This document shows positions 25,736 through 35,561 of a DNA stretch of 64,000 bases, in pieces. Position numbers and translations under genes: made by a program. Position 1 is the first letter of the stretch; every line of letters starts with the position of its first letter. The notes under the pieces were generated by a model. It did no database searches and was not told where the DNA came from. It saw nothing but the letters and a program-made list of their open reading frames with translations. The stretch covers positions 62,001 through 126,000 of the forward strand of contig NZ_BAGD01000019.1 in NCBI RefSeq assembly GCF_000308635.1. The letters run 5' to 3'. This stretch comes from Nocardia otitidiscaviarum NBRC 14405. GTDB lineage: Bacteria; Actinomycetota; Actinomycetes; Mycobacteriales; Mycobacteriaceae.

Positions 25736-26641
25736 TTGCGCACGACCACGTACCGGAGAACGGGACTGCTTTCCCTCGCCGCCACCGCGGCCGCCGGACT
25801 GGTGCTCGCCGCCCCCGCACAGGCCGCCCCGCTGTGGCCGGGCGGACCCGACATCCCGGGCGTTCCCTCGGCCGTCATGCCGCAGCCGGAACCCGGTGAC
25901 ACCCCGAACTCACCCAATGCCAAGGCTCCGGTGCCGCCGGCCAACTTCGCCGCGCCGAACATCAGCCCCGGCGACGGTGAGGTGGTGGGCGTCGCCCAGC
26001 CGATCATCATCAACTTCAAGGAACCGGTCACCGATCACGAGACCGCCGAGAAGGCCATCCGCATCACCTCCACCAACAAGGTGAGCGGCCACTTCTACTG
26101 GTTCGGCGACAAGCAGGTGCGGTGGCGGCCCGAGTCGTTCTGGCCCGCCGGTTCCCAGATCACCGTGGAGGCGGGCGGCACGCACGTCGCCTACGAGATC
26201 GGTGACGAGTTCATCGCCACCGCCGACGACAGCACCCACGAGATCACCGTGACCCGCAATGGCGAGGTGGTGCGGGTGATGCCGACCTCGATGGGCAAGC
26301 CGGGTCACGAGACCCCGAACGGGACCTACATCACCAGCGAGCGCAATCGCAAGATGATTATGGATTCCTCCACCTACGGGGTGCCGGTCACCGATCCGGA
26401 GGGCTACAAGCTCGAGGTCGAGTACGCGGTGCGCATGTCCAACAGCGGCATCTTCGTGCACTCCGCCCCGTGGTCGGTGGCGCAGCAGGGCGTATCGAAC
26501 GCCTCGCACGGATGCCTGAACGTCAGCCCCGCCGATGCCCAGTGGTTCTTCGAGAACGTGAAGAAGGGCGACCCGGTGGTCGTGGTGAACACCAACGGCG
26601 GCACCCTCAACCCGGGCGACGGCTACGGCGACTGGAACTAG
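25736..26641 (+). CDS. L,D-transpeptidase (YkuD) with Ig-like domain
   Basis: A 301-residue secreted enzyme that forms 3-3 cross-links in peptidoglycan. It has a signal peptide (YRRTGLLSLAATAAAGLVLAAPAQAAP), a Pro-rich linker, an Ig-like domain (ISPGDGEVVGVAQPIIINF to about residue 165) and the YkuD domain with catalytic SHGCLNVSP and a preceding GIFVHSAPW. This is the LdtMt1/2-type layout. The start is chosen as TTG at 25736 behind GGAGAGG (25721-25727); an ATG at 25637 would add 33 residues before the signal. It precedes a terminator, so it is monocistronic. Confidence 0.91.
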   Translation: MRTTTYRRTGLLSLAATAAAGLVLAAPAQAAPLWPGGPDIPGVPSAVMPQPEPGDTPNSPNAKAPVPPANFAAPNISPGDGEVVGVAQPIIINFKEPVTDHETAEKAIRITSTNKVSGHFYWFGDKQVRWRPESFWPAGSQITVEAGGTHVAYEIGDEFIATADDSTHEITVTRNGEVVRVMPTSMGKPGHETPNGTYITSERNRKMIMDSSTYGVPVTDPEGYKLEVEYAVRMSNSGIFVHSAPWSVAQQGVSNASHGCLNVSPADAQWFFENVKKGDPVVVVNTNGGTLNPGDGYGDWN

Positions 26642-26671
26642 TTCCGGAGCGACTGCGGCGCTGAGAGTTTC

Positions 26672-26701
26672 GTGCCCCCTGCCCTATCGGGCAGGGGGCA
26701 C
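26672..26701 (+). terminator. Terminator after the L,D-transpeptidase gene
   Basis: A perfect 13-base stem (GTGCCCCCTGCCC / GGGCAGGGGGCAC) with a TATC loop and a short TTT follows, 30 bases after the stop codon. It insulates the ugp operon that begins downstream. Confidence 0.85.
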
Positions 26702-26829
26702 TTTCATGGCGGGGCCGCGGTCTTCCCGCCCTGACCGGCAGGTACCCGTGTTGTTCGCGGTCCGTACATTTCAGATTCCGGGCATCGAGTGGTAACCGCG
26801 CGTTTGCCCGTACCCGTCAGGCTGCGCCG

Positions 26830-27756
26830 GTGCGATCGAGGCCCGAGCGAGTACTGCCGCAACCGAAGGTCCGCGGCTGGCGGGGTCGGCCGTGGTCGGA
26901 CTACGCGCTGTTCGTCGTGCTGGTCGCGCCGAATCTGATCCTGCTGTCGGTCTTCGTGTATCGGCCGCTGCTGGACAATATCCGGCTGTCCTTCTTCGAC
27001 TGGAACATCTCCGACACCACCGCCATCTTCATCGGTTTCGACAACTACCGGGAGTGGTGGGGCCGCGCCGATTCGTGGGAGGTGGTCACCAATACGGTGA
27101 TCTTCACCCTCGCCGCGGTGGTCGGCAGCATGGCCCTCGGCCTCGCGCTGGCGCTGCTGCTGGACCGGAAGCTGTTCGGCCGCAATGTGGTCCGTTCCGC
27201 GGTGTTCGCGCCGTTCGTCATCTCCGGCGCGGCCATCGGCGTCGCCTTCCAGTTCGTCTTCGATCCGGGATTCGGCCTGGTGCAGGACCTACTGCACCAG
27301 GTCGGGCTGCCGGTGCCCGACTTCTACCAGGACCCGAACTGGGCCCTGTTCATGGTGACCGTCACCTACCTGTGGAAGAACCTGGGCTACACCTTCGTCA
27401 TCTATCTGGCGGCGCTGCAAGGGGTTCGACAGGATCTCATGGAGGCCGCCGAGATCGACGGCGCGAGCCGCCGGACCACCTTCACCCGCGTGCTCATGCC
27501 GCAGCTGCGGCCCACCACCTTCTTCCTGTCCATCACCGTGCTGCTCAACTCGCTGCAGGTGTTCGACATCATCTACACGATGACCCGCGGCGGGCCACTG
27601 GGCACCGGCACCACCACCATGGTGGTCCAGGTCTACCGCGAATCCTTCGTCAACTTCCGTGCCGGATACGGCGCGACCGTGGCCACCATCATGTTCGTGG
27701 TGCTGCTGATCGTGACGCTGGTCCAGGTGCGCATCATGGATCGGGACGAGCGATGA
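26830..27756 (+). CDS. ugpA: ABC importer permease, UgpA-like
   Basis: A 308-residue permease of the sugar/glycerophosphodiester class (MalF-type). Six membrane segments are visible, with the EAA loop EAAEIDGASRRTTFTRVLMPQLRP (residues about 205-230) that docks the ATPase. It is the first gene of a ugpA-E-B-C operon in the order known from M. tuberculosis, where the system imports glycerophosphocholine. The start is GTG at 26830. It overlaps ugpE by four bases. Substrate assignment rests on operon order, and maltose-class sugars remain possible. Confidence 0.87.
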   Translation: MRSRPERVLPQPKVRGWRGRPWSDYALFVVLVAPNLILLSVFVYRPLLDNIRLSFFDWNISDTTAIFIGFDNYREWWGRADSWEVVTNTVIFTLAAVVGSMALGLALALLLDRKLFGRNVVRSAVFAPFVISGAAIGVAFQFVFDPGFGLVQDLLHQVGLPVPDFYQDPNWALFMVTVTYLWKNLGYTFVIYLAALQGVRQDLMEAAEIDGASRRTTFTRVLMPQLRPTTFFLSITVLLNSLQVFDIIYTMTRGGPLGTGTTTMVVQVYRESFVNFRAGYGATVATIMFVVLLIVTLVQVRIMDRDER

Positions 27757-28616
27757 AACGGCTCGGCAGCACCGGACGGACCATCGACAGGGCCCGGTGG
27801 GCAACGATTTTCGGCTACTGCGCCATGACGTGCGTGCTGATCGTCATCGGGGTGCCGCTGCTGTGGATTCTGATCACCTCGTTCAAGGACCGCGGCGACA
27901 TCTATGTGCAACCCGCCGTGTACTGGCCGAACACCTGGCATCCGGAGAACTACTCCTACGCCACCACCACGCTGCCCTTCTGGACCTTCCTGAAGAACTC
28001 GATCATCGTGACCGCCGTGGTGTCGGCGGTGAAGTTCGCGCTCGGCGTCTTCAGCGCGTACGGGCTGGTGTTCCTGCGCTTCCCGGGCAAGAACGTGGTC
28101 TTCCTGGTGATCATCGCGGCGCTCATGGTGCCCAACCAGATCACGGTCATCTCCAACTACGCGCTGGTCTCCCAGCTGGGTTGGCGAAACACGTTGACCG
28201 GCATCATGGTTCCGCTGTTCGGCGTCGCCTTCGGCACCTTTCTCATGCGCAACCACTTCCTGTCGCTGCCCGGCGAGATCATCGAGGCGGCGCGCATGGA
28301 CGGGGCGGGCTGGTGGCGGCTGCTGACCCGGGTGGTGCTGCCCATGTCGGGGCCGACCATGGTGGCCTTCGCGGTGATCACGCTGGTCAACGAGTGGAAC
28401 GAATATCTGTGGCCGTTCCTCATGGCCGACGGTCCCGAGGTGGCCACGCTGCCGGTGGGCCTCACCCTGCTGCAGAACACCGAGAACCCCAGCGTCACCA
28501 ACTGGGGTCCGGTCATGGCCGGAACGGTCATGACCATGCTGCCGATCCTCGTCATCTTCCTCGCCCTGCAACGCCACATGATCAAGGGCCTCACCTCCGG
28601 TGCGGTCAAAGGCTGA
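27753..28616 (+). CDS. ugpE: ABC importer permease, UgpE-like
   Basis: A 287-residue MalG-type permease. Six membrane segments and the EAA loop EAARMDGAGWWRLLTRVVLPMSGP (residues about 173-197) are present, and the C-terminal LQRHMIKGLTSGAVKG tail is the standard end of this class. ATG at 27753 overlaps the ugpA stop. It forms the heterodimeric channel with UgpA. Confidence 0.88.
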   Translation: MKRLGSTGRTIDRARWATIFGYCAMTCVLIVIGVPLLWILITSFKDRGDIYVQPAVYWPNTWHPENYSYATTTLPFWTFLKNSIIVTAVVSAVKFALGVFSAYGLVFLRFPGKNVVFLVIIAALMVPNQITVISNYALVSQLGWRNTLTGIMVPLFGVAFGTFLMRNHFLSLPGEIIEAARMDGAGWWRLLTRVVLPMSGPTMVAFAVITLVNEWNEYLWPFLMADGPEVATLPVGLTLLQNTENPSVTNWGPVMAGTVMTMLPILVIFLALQRHMIKGLTSGAVKG

Positions 28617-28635
28617 GTTCCACAAGGAGATTCCC

Positions 28636-29958
28636 GTGTCCGATCCACGTTTGCCGTCCCTGTCGAGGCGCGGCTTCCTCGGCCTGGCCGGTGCCACCGC
28701 GGCCGGTCTCGCCCTGACCGCGTGTGCGGGCACCGGAGGCGGCGGTTCCCAGGGCGGTGACCCCAACCAGCTCACCTTCTGGTCCAACCACCCGGGCACC
28801 TCCAAGGATCTGGAGGCCGATCTGATCGGCCGCTTCCAGCAGCAGTTCCCGGAGATCACCGTGAACCTGGTCGACGCGGGCAAGAACTACGAGGAGGTGT
28901 CGCAGAAGTTCAATGCGGCGCTGTCCGGCGGTGAACTGCCCGATATCGTGGTGCTTTCCGATGTCTGGTGGTTCAACTACGCCTTGAACGGCACCATCGA
29001 ACCGCTGGACCACCTCTTCGCCGACGCCGGGGTGGACTCCTCCGACTACGTCACCTCGCTGCTCGAGGACTACAAGTTCGACGGCAAGTACTGGGCGCTG
29101 CCGTACGCCCGCTCGACCCCGCTGTTCTATTACAACAAGGACGTCTGGGCGCAGGCCGGGTTGCCGGACCGGGGTCCGGAGACCTGGCAGGAGTTCGACG
29201 AGTGGGGTCCGAAGATCCAGGAGGTCGTCGGCGAGGGCAAGCTCGCGCACGGCTGGGGCAATGCCACCGACTATCTGGCGTGGACCTTCCAGGGGCCGAA
29301 CTGGACCCTCGGGGGCGCGTACTCCGACGAGTGGAAACTCGCCTTCAACGAACCGGCCTCGCTGAGCGCCGGAAACTTCCTGCGCGACATGATCAACACC
29401 AAGAAGTACGCGGGTGTCCGCAAGCAGATCGAAGCCGACTTCAGCACCGGCAACGTCGCCTCGGCGCTGGCCTCCACCGGCAGCCTGAGCGGCATCGTCA
29501 AGGACGCGAAGTTCGCCCTCGGCACCGCGTTCCTGCCGCATCCGGGCGGTCCCGGCTGCACTACCGGCGGCGCGGGGCTGGCTATCCCGTCGCGCATCTC
29601 CGCTGAGCGCAAGGTGAACGCGCTGAAGTTCATCAATTTCCTCACCGGCACCGAGGGCACGGTCGCCTTCTCCCAGGGCACCGGGTACATGCCGGTGCGC
29701 ACGTCGGCCCTCGGCGATCCGAGCGAGCAGCGGTACCTGGCGCAGAACCCGCACGCCAAGACCGCGATCGACCAGCTGCCGCTGACCAGGTCGCAGGATT
29801 ACGCACGGGTATTCCTGCCCGGCGCGGACCAGATCATCGGCGCGGGTTTCGAGAAGATCTGCCTGCAGAACGCCGACGTCACCACCACCTACGCCGACGT
29901 CACCAACCAACTGCAAGCCATCCTCGACCGGCAGATCCTGCCGAAACTGCCCAAGTAA
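28636..29958 (+). CDS. ugpB: Glycerophosphodiester/sugar-binding lipoprotein, UgpB-like
   Basis: A 440-residue substrate-binding protein. The N-terminus has both a twin-arginine pattern (SRRGFLGLAG) and a lipobox (ALTAC), so it is probably exported by Tat and lipidated. The SBP_bac type-2 fold follows, with the typical PYARSTPLFYYNKDVWAQAGL stretch and SGGELPDIVVLSD. In M. tuberculosis UgpB binds glycerophosphocholine; the ligand here is inferred. GTG at 28636 has AAGGAGA at 28624-28630. Confidence 0.88.
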   Translation: MSDPRLPSLSRRGFLGLAGATAAGLALTACAGTGGGGSQGGDPNQLTFWSNHPGTSKDLEADLIGRFQQQFPEITVNLVDAGKNYEEVSQKFNAALSGGELPDIVVLSDVWWFNYALNGTIEPLDHLFADAGVDSSDYVTSLLEDYKFDGKYWALPYARSTPLFYYNKDVWAQAGLPDRGPETWQEFDEWGPKIQEVVGEGKLAHGWGNATDYLAWTFQGPNWTLGGAYSDEWKLAFNEPASLSAGNFLRDMINTKKYAGVRKQIEADFSTGNVASALASTGSLSGIVKDAKFALGTAFLPHPGGPGCTTGGAGLAIPSRISAERKVNALKFINFLTGTEGTVAFSQGTGYMPVRTSALGDPSEQRYLAQNPHAKTAIDQLPLTRSQDYARVFLPGADQIIGAGFEKICLQNADVTTTYADVTNQLQAILDRQILPKLPK

Positions 29959-29988
29959 CACTCTCTTTCGGAAGAAGGTCCGGCCACT

Positions 29989-31071
<1,083 letters not shown>

Positions 31072-31079
31072 GACCGGAC

Positions 31080-33059
31080 TTACCAGATCTTCACGCGCTG
31101 TGCGGGTTCCAGGTAGAGGGCATCGCCCGGCTCGACGCCGAAGGCTTCGTGGAAGCTGTCGAGATTGCGGATGACGCCATTGCAGCGGAACTCCGGCGGC
31201 GAGTGCGGATCCACCGCGAGGCGGCGGATCGCCTCCTCGGGGCGCGCCTTGGTGCGCCACACCTGCGCCCAGCCGAAGAACACCCGCTGCAACCCGGTGA
31301 GCCCGTCGATGACCGGCGGCTCCGCCCCCTCGAGCGAAATCTTGTACGCCTCCAGGGCGATCGAGAGACCGCCCAGGTCACCGATGTTCTCGCCGATGGT
31401 GAACTCGCCGTTGACCTTGTGATCGTCGGAGAGGTCCTTGGGGGAGAGGGCGTTGTATTGGTCGATCAGCGCCCTGGTGCGCTTGCCGAATTCGGTGCGA
31501 TCCGATTCGGTCCACCAGTCGACCATATTGCCGTCGCCGTCGTACTTGGAACCCTGATCGTCGAAGCCGTGCCCGATCTCGTGGCCGATGACCGCGCCGA
31601 TGCCGCCGTAGTTGGCGGCGTCGTCGGCGTTCATGTCGAAGAACGGCGGCTGGAGAATGGCGGCCGGGAAGACGATCTCGTTCATGCCCGGGTTGTAGTA
31701 GGCGTTCACGGTCTGCGGGGTCATGAACCATTCGCCGCGGTCCACCGGGCCGCCGAGCTTGTTCAGGTCGCGGTCGTGTTCGGCGGCGTAGCCGCGGCGG
31801 AAGTTGCCCACCAGGTCGGTCGGATCGATGGCGACGGCCGAGTAGTCGCGCCAGGTGTCCGGATAACCGATCTTGGGGGTGAACTTCTCCAGCTTGGCCA
31901 GCGCGGCCTTGCGGGTCTCCGGACTCATCCAGTCCAGCTGGGAGATATTGCGGCGGTACGCCTCCTGGAGGTTGCCGACCAACTCCACCATGCGGGCCTT
32001 GGCCTCGGGCGGGAAGTGCTCGGCCACATAGAGTTTGCCGACCGCCTCGCCCAGCAGCTCCTGCACCAGGGAGACGCCGCGCTTCCAGCGCTCGCGGTTC
32101 TCCTGCGCGCCGGTGAGGGTGCGGCCGTAGAAATCGAAGTTCTCCTCGACCAGATCGGCGGTCAGGTAGGCGGCACGGCCCTTCAGCACCCGCCAGGTCG
32201 CCCACGCCTGCCAGTCGGCCAGCGGCTCGGACGCCCACAGCCGGGCGAAGGTGCGCACGAAATCCGGCTGGTGCACCACGATTTCGGCGAACAGCTCCGG
32301 ACCCGAGCGGTCCAGGCCCTCGGCCAGCGCGGACGTCCATGCCGCCCAGTCGAATTCCGGATGCTCGGCGGCGAGGGCGTCGAAGGTGGTGAGGTTGTAG
32401 GACAGTTCGGCATCGCGGCGGCGCACCACATCCCAGTGCCCGGCGGCCAACTTCCGCTCCAGCTCGAACACCCTGTCGGCGTCGACCTCCAGGCCCGCCA
32501 GCTCGAACATGCGGCGGATATGGGCAACATACTTGTCGCGGATCTCCGCGTAGTCGTCCTGGCGGTAGTAGGACTCGTCGGGCAGGCCGATCCCGGACTG
32601 GGTGGCGTGCACCAGGTAGCGGGTCGAATCCTTGTCGTCGGTGTCGACGTAGTACGCCAGCGCGCCACCCACACCGGTGCGCTGCAGTCGGCCGAGCAGG
32701 GTCGCGAACTCACCACGGTCCGTGACCGCGCGCACGGCCTCGAGTTCCTCGGCGATCGGGGTCAGTCCCGCGGCGGCCACGGCTGTCTCGTCCATGAACG
32801 ACGAGTACAGGTCGCCGATCTTGCGCTCCTCGGTGCCCGGTTCGGCATTCGAGGCCGCGGCGTTCTGGATGATCCGCTGCACATCCAGCTCGGCCTGGTC
32901 GTAGAGGGTGCGGAAGGCGCCGTCCACCGCCCGGTCGGCCGGTATCTCGTAACTGTCCAGCCATTGGCCGTTGACATGCGCGAACAGGTCGTCCTGCACC
33001 CGCACGCTCGCGTCGACATGGGAAAGATCGATACCGGAGGGAGCCTGCTGCGTAGTCAC
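31080..33059 (-). CDS. M13-family zinc endopeptidase (PepO/Zmp1-like)
   Basis: A 659-residue neprilysin-class metallopeptidase. The zinc site reads GHEIGHGFDDQG (HEXXH, about residue 490) with the third ligand in GENIGDLGGL (ExxxD). The substrate-binding VNAYYNPGMNEIVFPAAILQPPFF and the C-terminal RCNGVIRNLDSFHEAF are family hallmarks. No signal peptide is seen, as in M. tuberculosis Zmp1 (Rv0198c, 663 aa), which is nonetheless found outside the cell and interferes with host responses. GTG at 33059 follows GGAGAT. It converges on ugpC. Confidence 0.93.
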   Translation of the reverse strand: MTTQQAPSGIDLSHVDASVRVQDDLFAHVNGQWLDSYEIPADRAVDGAFRTLYDQAELDVQRIIQNAAASNAEPGTEERKIGDLYSSFMDETAVAAAGLTPIAEELEAVRAVTDRGEFATLLGRLQRTGVGGALAYYVDTDDKDSTRYLVHATQSGIGLPDESYYRQDDYAEIRDKYVAHIRRMFELAGLEVDADRVFELERKLAAGHWDVVRRRDAELSYNLTTFDALAAEHPEFDWAAWTSALAEGLDRSGPELFAEIVVHQPDFVRTFARLWASEPLADWQAWATWRVLKGRAAYLTADLVEENFDFYGRTLTGAQENRERWKRGVSLVQELLGEAVGKLYVAEHFPPEAKARMVELVGNLQEAYRRNISQLDWMSPETRKAALAKLEKFTPKIGYPDTWRDYSAVAIDPTDLVGNFRRGYAAEHDRDLNKLGGPVDRGEWFMTPQTVNAYYNPGMNEIVFPAAILQPPFFDMNADDAANYGGIGAVIGHEIGHGFDDQGSKYDGDGNMVDWWTESDRTEFGKRTRALIDQYNALSPKDLSDDHKVNGEFTIGENIGDLGGLSIALEAYKISLEGAEPPVIDGLTGLQRVFFGWAQVWRTKARPEEAIRRLAVDPHSPPEFRCNGVIRNLDSFHEAFGVEPGDALYLEPAQRVKIW

Positions 33060-33102
33060 GATCTCCAGTATGCCCAGGGCGGGCCGAGTCGGCCGTTCGC
33101 GC

Positions 33103-33483
33103 TCAGGCGACGAGGGCGATCCGGTCGAATTCGCCGTCTCGGGCTCCGGCGGTGAATGCCGCCCATTCGCCGGGGGTGTAGACGAGGGTGATCTCGCCGT
33201 CGGTGAGGGTGGTCGAGCCGTCCGGGGCGGTGTGGTGGGTGAGGGTCGAGGGGGTGGACGGCCGACCGGTCACGGCGGCGAGGAAGCGCATCCATTCGGT
33301 CGCGGTGACGGTGATGATGGGCTCGTCGTCGAGGCGGTGCGCCGGATCGCGGCGGTACTTGCTGTCCCGAATGAGCACCGCAGCACCGTCGAAACGGACC
33401 TCGACGCATTGATTGCCGTTGTTGGTTCGAGACGATGTGAACCATCCGGTGGATTCCGGATGAAGCCTCGCTGTGGTGGACAT
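33103..33483 (-). CDS. DUF397-domain protein
   Basis: A 126-residue protein with the DUF397 pattern: W-x-x-SSRT near residue 13, NNGNQCVEVRFDG, VLIRDSKYRRDP, then ITVTATEWMRFLAAV. A second stretch, DGEITLVYTPGEWAAFTAGARDGEFD, looks like a partial repeat of the C-terminal half. DUF397 proteins are almost always encoded next to an XRE/DUF5753 regulator, as here (28 bases downstream), and act as its partner in Streptomyces development and stress control. Starts at 33492 (ATG) or 33528 (ATG, overlapping the regulator) are also possible. Confidence 0.8.
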   Translation of the reverse strand: MSTTARLHPESTGWFTSSRTNNGNQCVEVRFDGAAVLIRDSKYRRDPAHRLDDEPIITVTATEWMRFLAAVTGRPSTPSTLTHHTAPDGSTTLTDGEITLVYTPGEWAAFTAGARDGEFDRIALVA

Positions 33484-33511
33484 GGGCTGCATTTTACGGT
33501 ACGAAATGCTC

Positions 33512-34366
33512 TCATTCCCCTTTCGCATAAATTCTGATCATCTCCAAAGATTCTGCGCGATCGAGAGATTGGTCGAGTGCACGCACATAGGCGAACGACA
33601 GATCCCGCACCTGGTCGGGATCGTCCACCGCACCGCCGAACACCGCGCTCTCGACCCAGCCGAAAGTGGGCAGGGCCGCGGCGGTGAAATCGAGCAGATG
33701 GAAACTCGAGCCGCCCAGCACCGCACCCGCCGTGGCGGTGAACGGAATGACCCGCACGGTCACCGCGTCATTGTCGTCCAGCAGCCGGGCCAGGTGTTCG
33801 AGCTGGCCGCGCAGCACCTTCGGACCGCCGATCTGCTGACGCAGCGTCGCCTCGCCGACCACCGCGGTGACCTCCGGCCGGTCGTCTTCGGACAGCCGCT
33901 GCTGGCGGCGCATCCGCACGGCAACCAGCTGTTCCACCTGCACCGGACGAATCATGACGTCGGCGCTGATCAGGGCCCGGGCGTACTCCTCGGTTTGCAG
34001 CAGGCCCGGAATCACCAGGCTGTCGTAGCTGCGGATGGCCTCCGCGCCGTACTCCATGCCGTAGTAGCGCTGCAGTTCGGTGCCGATCAGGGCCGAGGAC
34101 TTGGCCCACCAGCCGCGCTCCTTGCTGGCGGCCAGCAGGGCCAGCAGTTCCTCGCGTTCCTCACCCTCCACCTCGAGCAGTTCCAGTACCGGACCGATGG
34201 TGTTGACGGTGAGGACGCGGCGGCCCTTCTCCACGTGGGACCAGTTGGCCGGGGTGAAGCCGACCCGCTTGGCGAAGGTGGCGGAATCGAACCCGTGCTG
34301 CTCGCGTAGTTCCCGCAGACGCAGGACCAGTTCCCAGCGGGCGACGGTCGGAGAGACGGGTGCCAT
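33512..34366 (-). CDS. XRE-family regulator with DUF5753 domain
   Basis: A 284-residue DNA-binding protein. The N-terminal XRE helix-turn-helix (ELREQHGFDSATFAKRVGFTPANWSHVEKGRR, residues about 18-50) is followed by the large DUF5753 ligand or partner-binding domain (LIPGLLQTEEYARALI-type segment as DSLVIPGLLQTEEYA, then TVRVIPFTATAGAVLGGSSFHLLDF). This is the WhiJ/Scr1 class. Its DUF397 partner lies downstream. ATG at 34366 is preferred over the upstream ATG at 34390. Confidence 0.9.
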   Translation of the reverse strand: MAPVSPTVARWELVLRLRELREQHGFDSATFAKRVGFTPANWSHVEKGRRVLTVNTIGPVLELLEVEGEEREELLALLAASKERGWWAKSSALIGTELQRYYGMEYGAEAIRSYDSLVIPGLLQTEEYARALISADVMIRPVQVEQLVAVRMRRQQRLSEDDRPEVTAVVGEATLRQQIGGPKVLRGQLEHLARLLDDNDAVTVRVIPFTATAGAVLGGSSFHLLDFTAAALPTFGWVESAVFGGAVDDPDQVRDLSFAYVRALDQSLDRAESLEMIRIYAKGE

Positions 34367-34402
34367 GACTGCCGATGCTACGCCTGGCAACTCCCCAGCG
34401 TG

Positions 34403-34414
34403 TGACTATTGTCA
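34403..34414. promoter_or_regulatory. Short inverted repeat between the XRE gene and the 161-aa gene
   Basis: TGAC-TATT-GTCA lies in the divergent 118-base spacer, 37-48 bases upstream of the XRE gene. XRE/DUF5753 regulators bind short dyads near their own start, so this is a candidate autoregulatory site. Confidence 0.3.
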
Positions 34415-34484
34415 TTTCGATTGCCGGGGGTTACGGTCTGATAACCCATCCCGACGAGTGGTCCGCACCGAGACGAGTTCGCCC

Positions 34485-34970
34485 ATGAGCACGCTCGACC
34501 CCACCTTCCATACGGACACCGAGGACGCCTTCGACCGCTGCCGCGGCTATCGCGCCGAGCACGGTCTCTACGGCGTCGTCGACCCCGGCCTGGGCCGGAT
34601 CATGCTGGAGGTCGGCGCGGTCGGAGCCGTCACCATGCCCGCCGAACTGGGGCATCGTGTCCGCGCTCGACTGCGTGCCCGCTGCGGGCCGGTCATCGCG
34701 CATCCGCGCTCGGCGCGCTGGACCTTCCTCACCGGCCCCACCGACAACTCGTATCTGGATATGACGCTGGTCGCCGACCTGTTCCGGGACTGCGCGGGCG
34801 TGGCGCTGCCCGGCAGCCGCATCGTGCTGCCCTCACCCGCCGACGAGCGCGGCGGCTACCGCCGCTGGATCTGTCCGCCGGAAGGGGACTTCCGGCCCGA
34901 ACTGGCGGAGGTGCTCGACGCGACGCGGGCCTGCCGCATCACCAACACCGACCGCGAGGGTTCGGCCTGA
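34485..34970 (+). CDS. Hypothetical protein divergent from the XRE/DUF397 pair
   Basis: A 161-residue soluble protein without signal or membrane segment. It has GAVTMPAELGHRVRARLRARCGPVIAHPRSARWTFLTGP in the first half and RRWICPPEGDFRPELAEVL near the end; the WTFLTGP strand and conserved Cys/Trp suggest a single compact domain. I recall similar small proteins beside XRE/DUF397 loci of Streptomyces and Nocardia but cannot name the family. ATG at 34485 is used. In-frame sequence back to 34365 contains a second ATG that overlaps the XRE start on the other strand. Confidence 0.75.
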   Translation: MSTLDPTFHTDTEDAFDRCRGYRAEHGLYGVVDPGLGRIMLEVGAVGAVTMPAELGHRVRARLRARCGPVIAHPRSARWTFLTGPTDNSYLDMTLVADLFRDCAGVALPGSRIVLPSPADERGGYRRWICPPEGDFRPELAEVLDATRACRITNTDREGSA

Positions 34971-34973
34971 CCG

Positions 34974-35450
34974 TCAGCGGGTCGGCTCCGGGGTGATGGT
35001 GATGCCGAACCGGTCGTCGAGATTCTGCTCGAAGTCCCGCTGGCACTGCTCGATCTTGGCCTGATCATTGCCCGCGGCATTCATGCAGTCGAGGAAGTTG
35101 TCGAAGCCCGCCTCCTTGGCGACGCCCCAGAAGAACAGACCCACGACCAGGGAGACCACCACGCCGATCAGACCGAGGACGATACCGGTGACGGCCATTC
35201 CGGTGCCGCCGGACTTCTTGCTCAGCAGGGCGATGAGGCCGAAGATCACGGCCAACGGGCCGAAGAGGAAACCGAGCAGGATGAAACCCGTCGGAATGGC
35301 GATGATGCCGAGCACCAGCGCGGTAATGGCCAGGCCCTTACCCTTCGGGGGCTCCTGCCAGTACTGCTGGCCGGGTTGGGGCTGATAACCGCCCGGCGGC
35401 GGATAGTCACCAGGGGGCGGGTATTGGCCGGGCGGCGGATACTGCGACAT
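34974..35450 (-). CDS. DUF4190-type membrane protein with Pro-rich N-terminus
   Basis: A 158-residue protein. The first 40 residues are YPPPG-type repeats, followed by two membrane helices (GLAITALVLGIIAIPTGFILLGFLFGPLAVIFGLIALL and TGIVLGLIGVVVSLVVGLFFW) of the DUF4190 type, and a polar C-terminus with two cysteines in a helical segment (FLDCMNAAGNDQAKIEQC). The cytoplasmic Pro/Tyr repeat tail is common in actinomycete proteins of this class. The function is unknown. Confidence 0.85.
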   Translation of the reverse strand: MSQYPPPGQYPPPGDYPPPGGYQPQPGQQYWQEPPKGKGLAITALVLGIIAIPTGFILLGFLFGPLAVIFGLIALLSKKSGGTGMAVTGIVLGLIGVVVSLVVGLFFWGVAKEAGFDNFLDCMNAAGNDQAKIEQCQRDFEQNLDDRFGITITPEPTR

Positions 35451-35561
35451 GGTGGCATCCTTCCATCGGTGCTCGCTCCCGGTATCGCGCGGCCGCGCGG
35501 AGACCGTTAACGCAGGTGACGCACATCGCCCATGGTATTGGCGCGACCGCCCCGACGCCGG

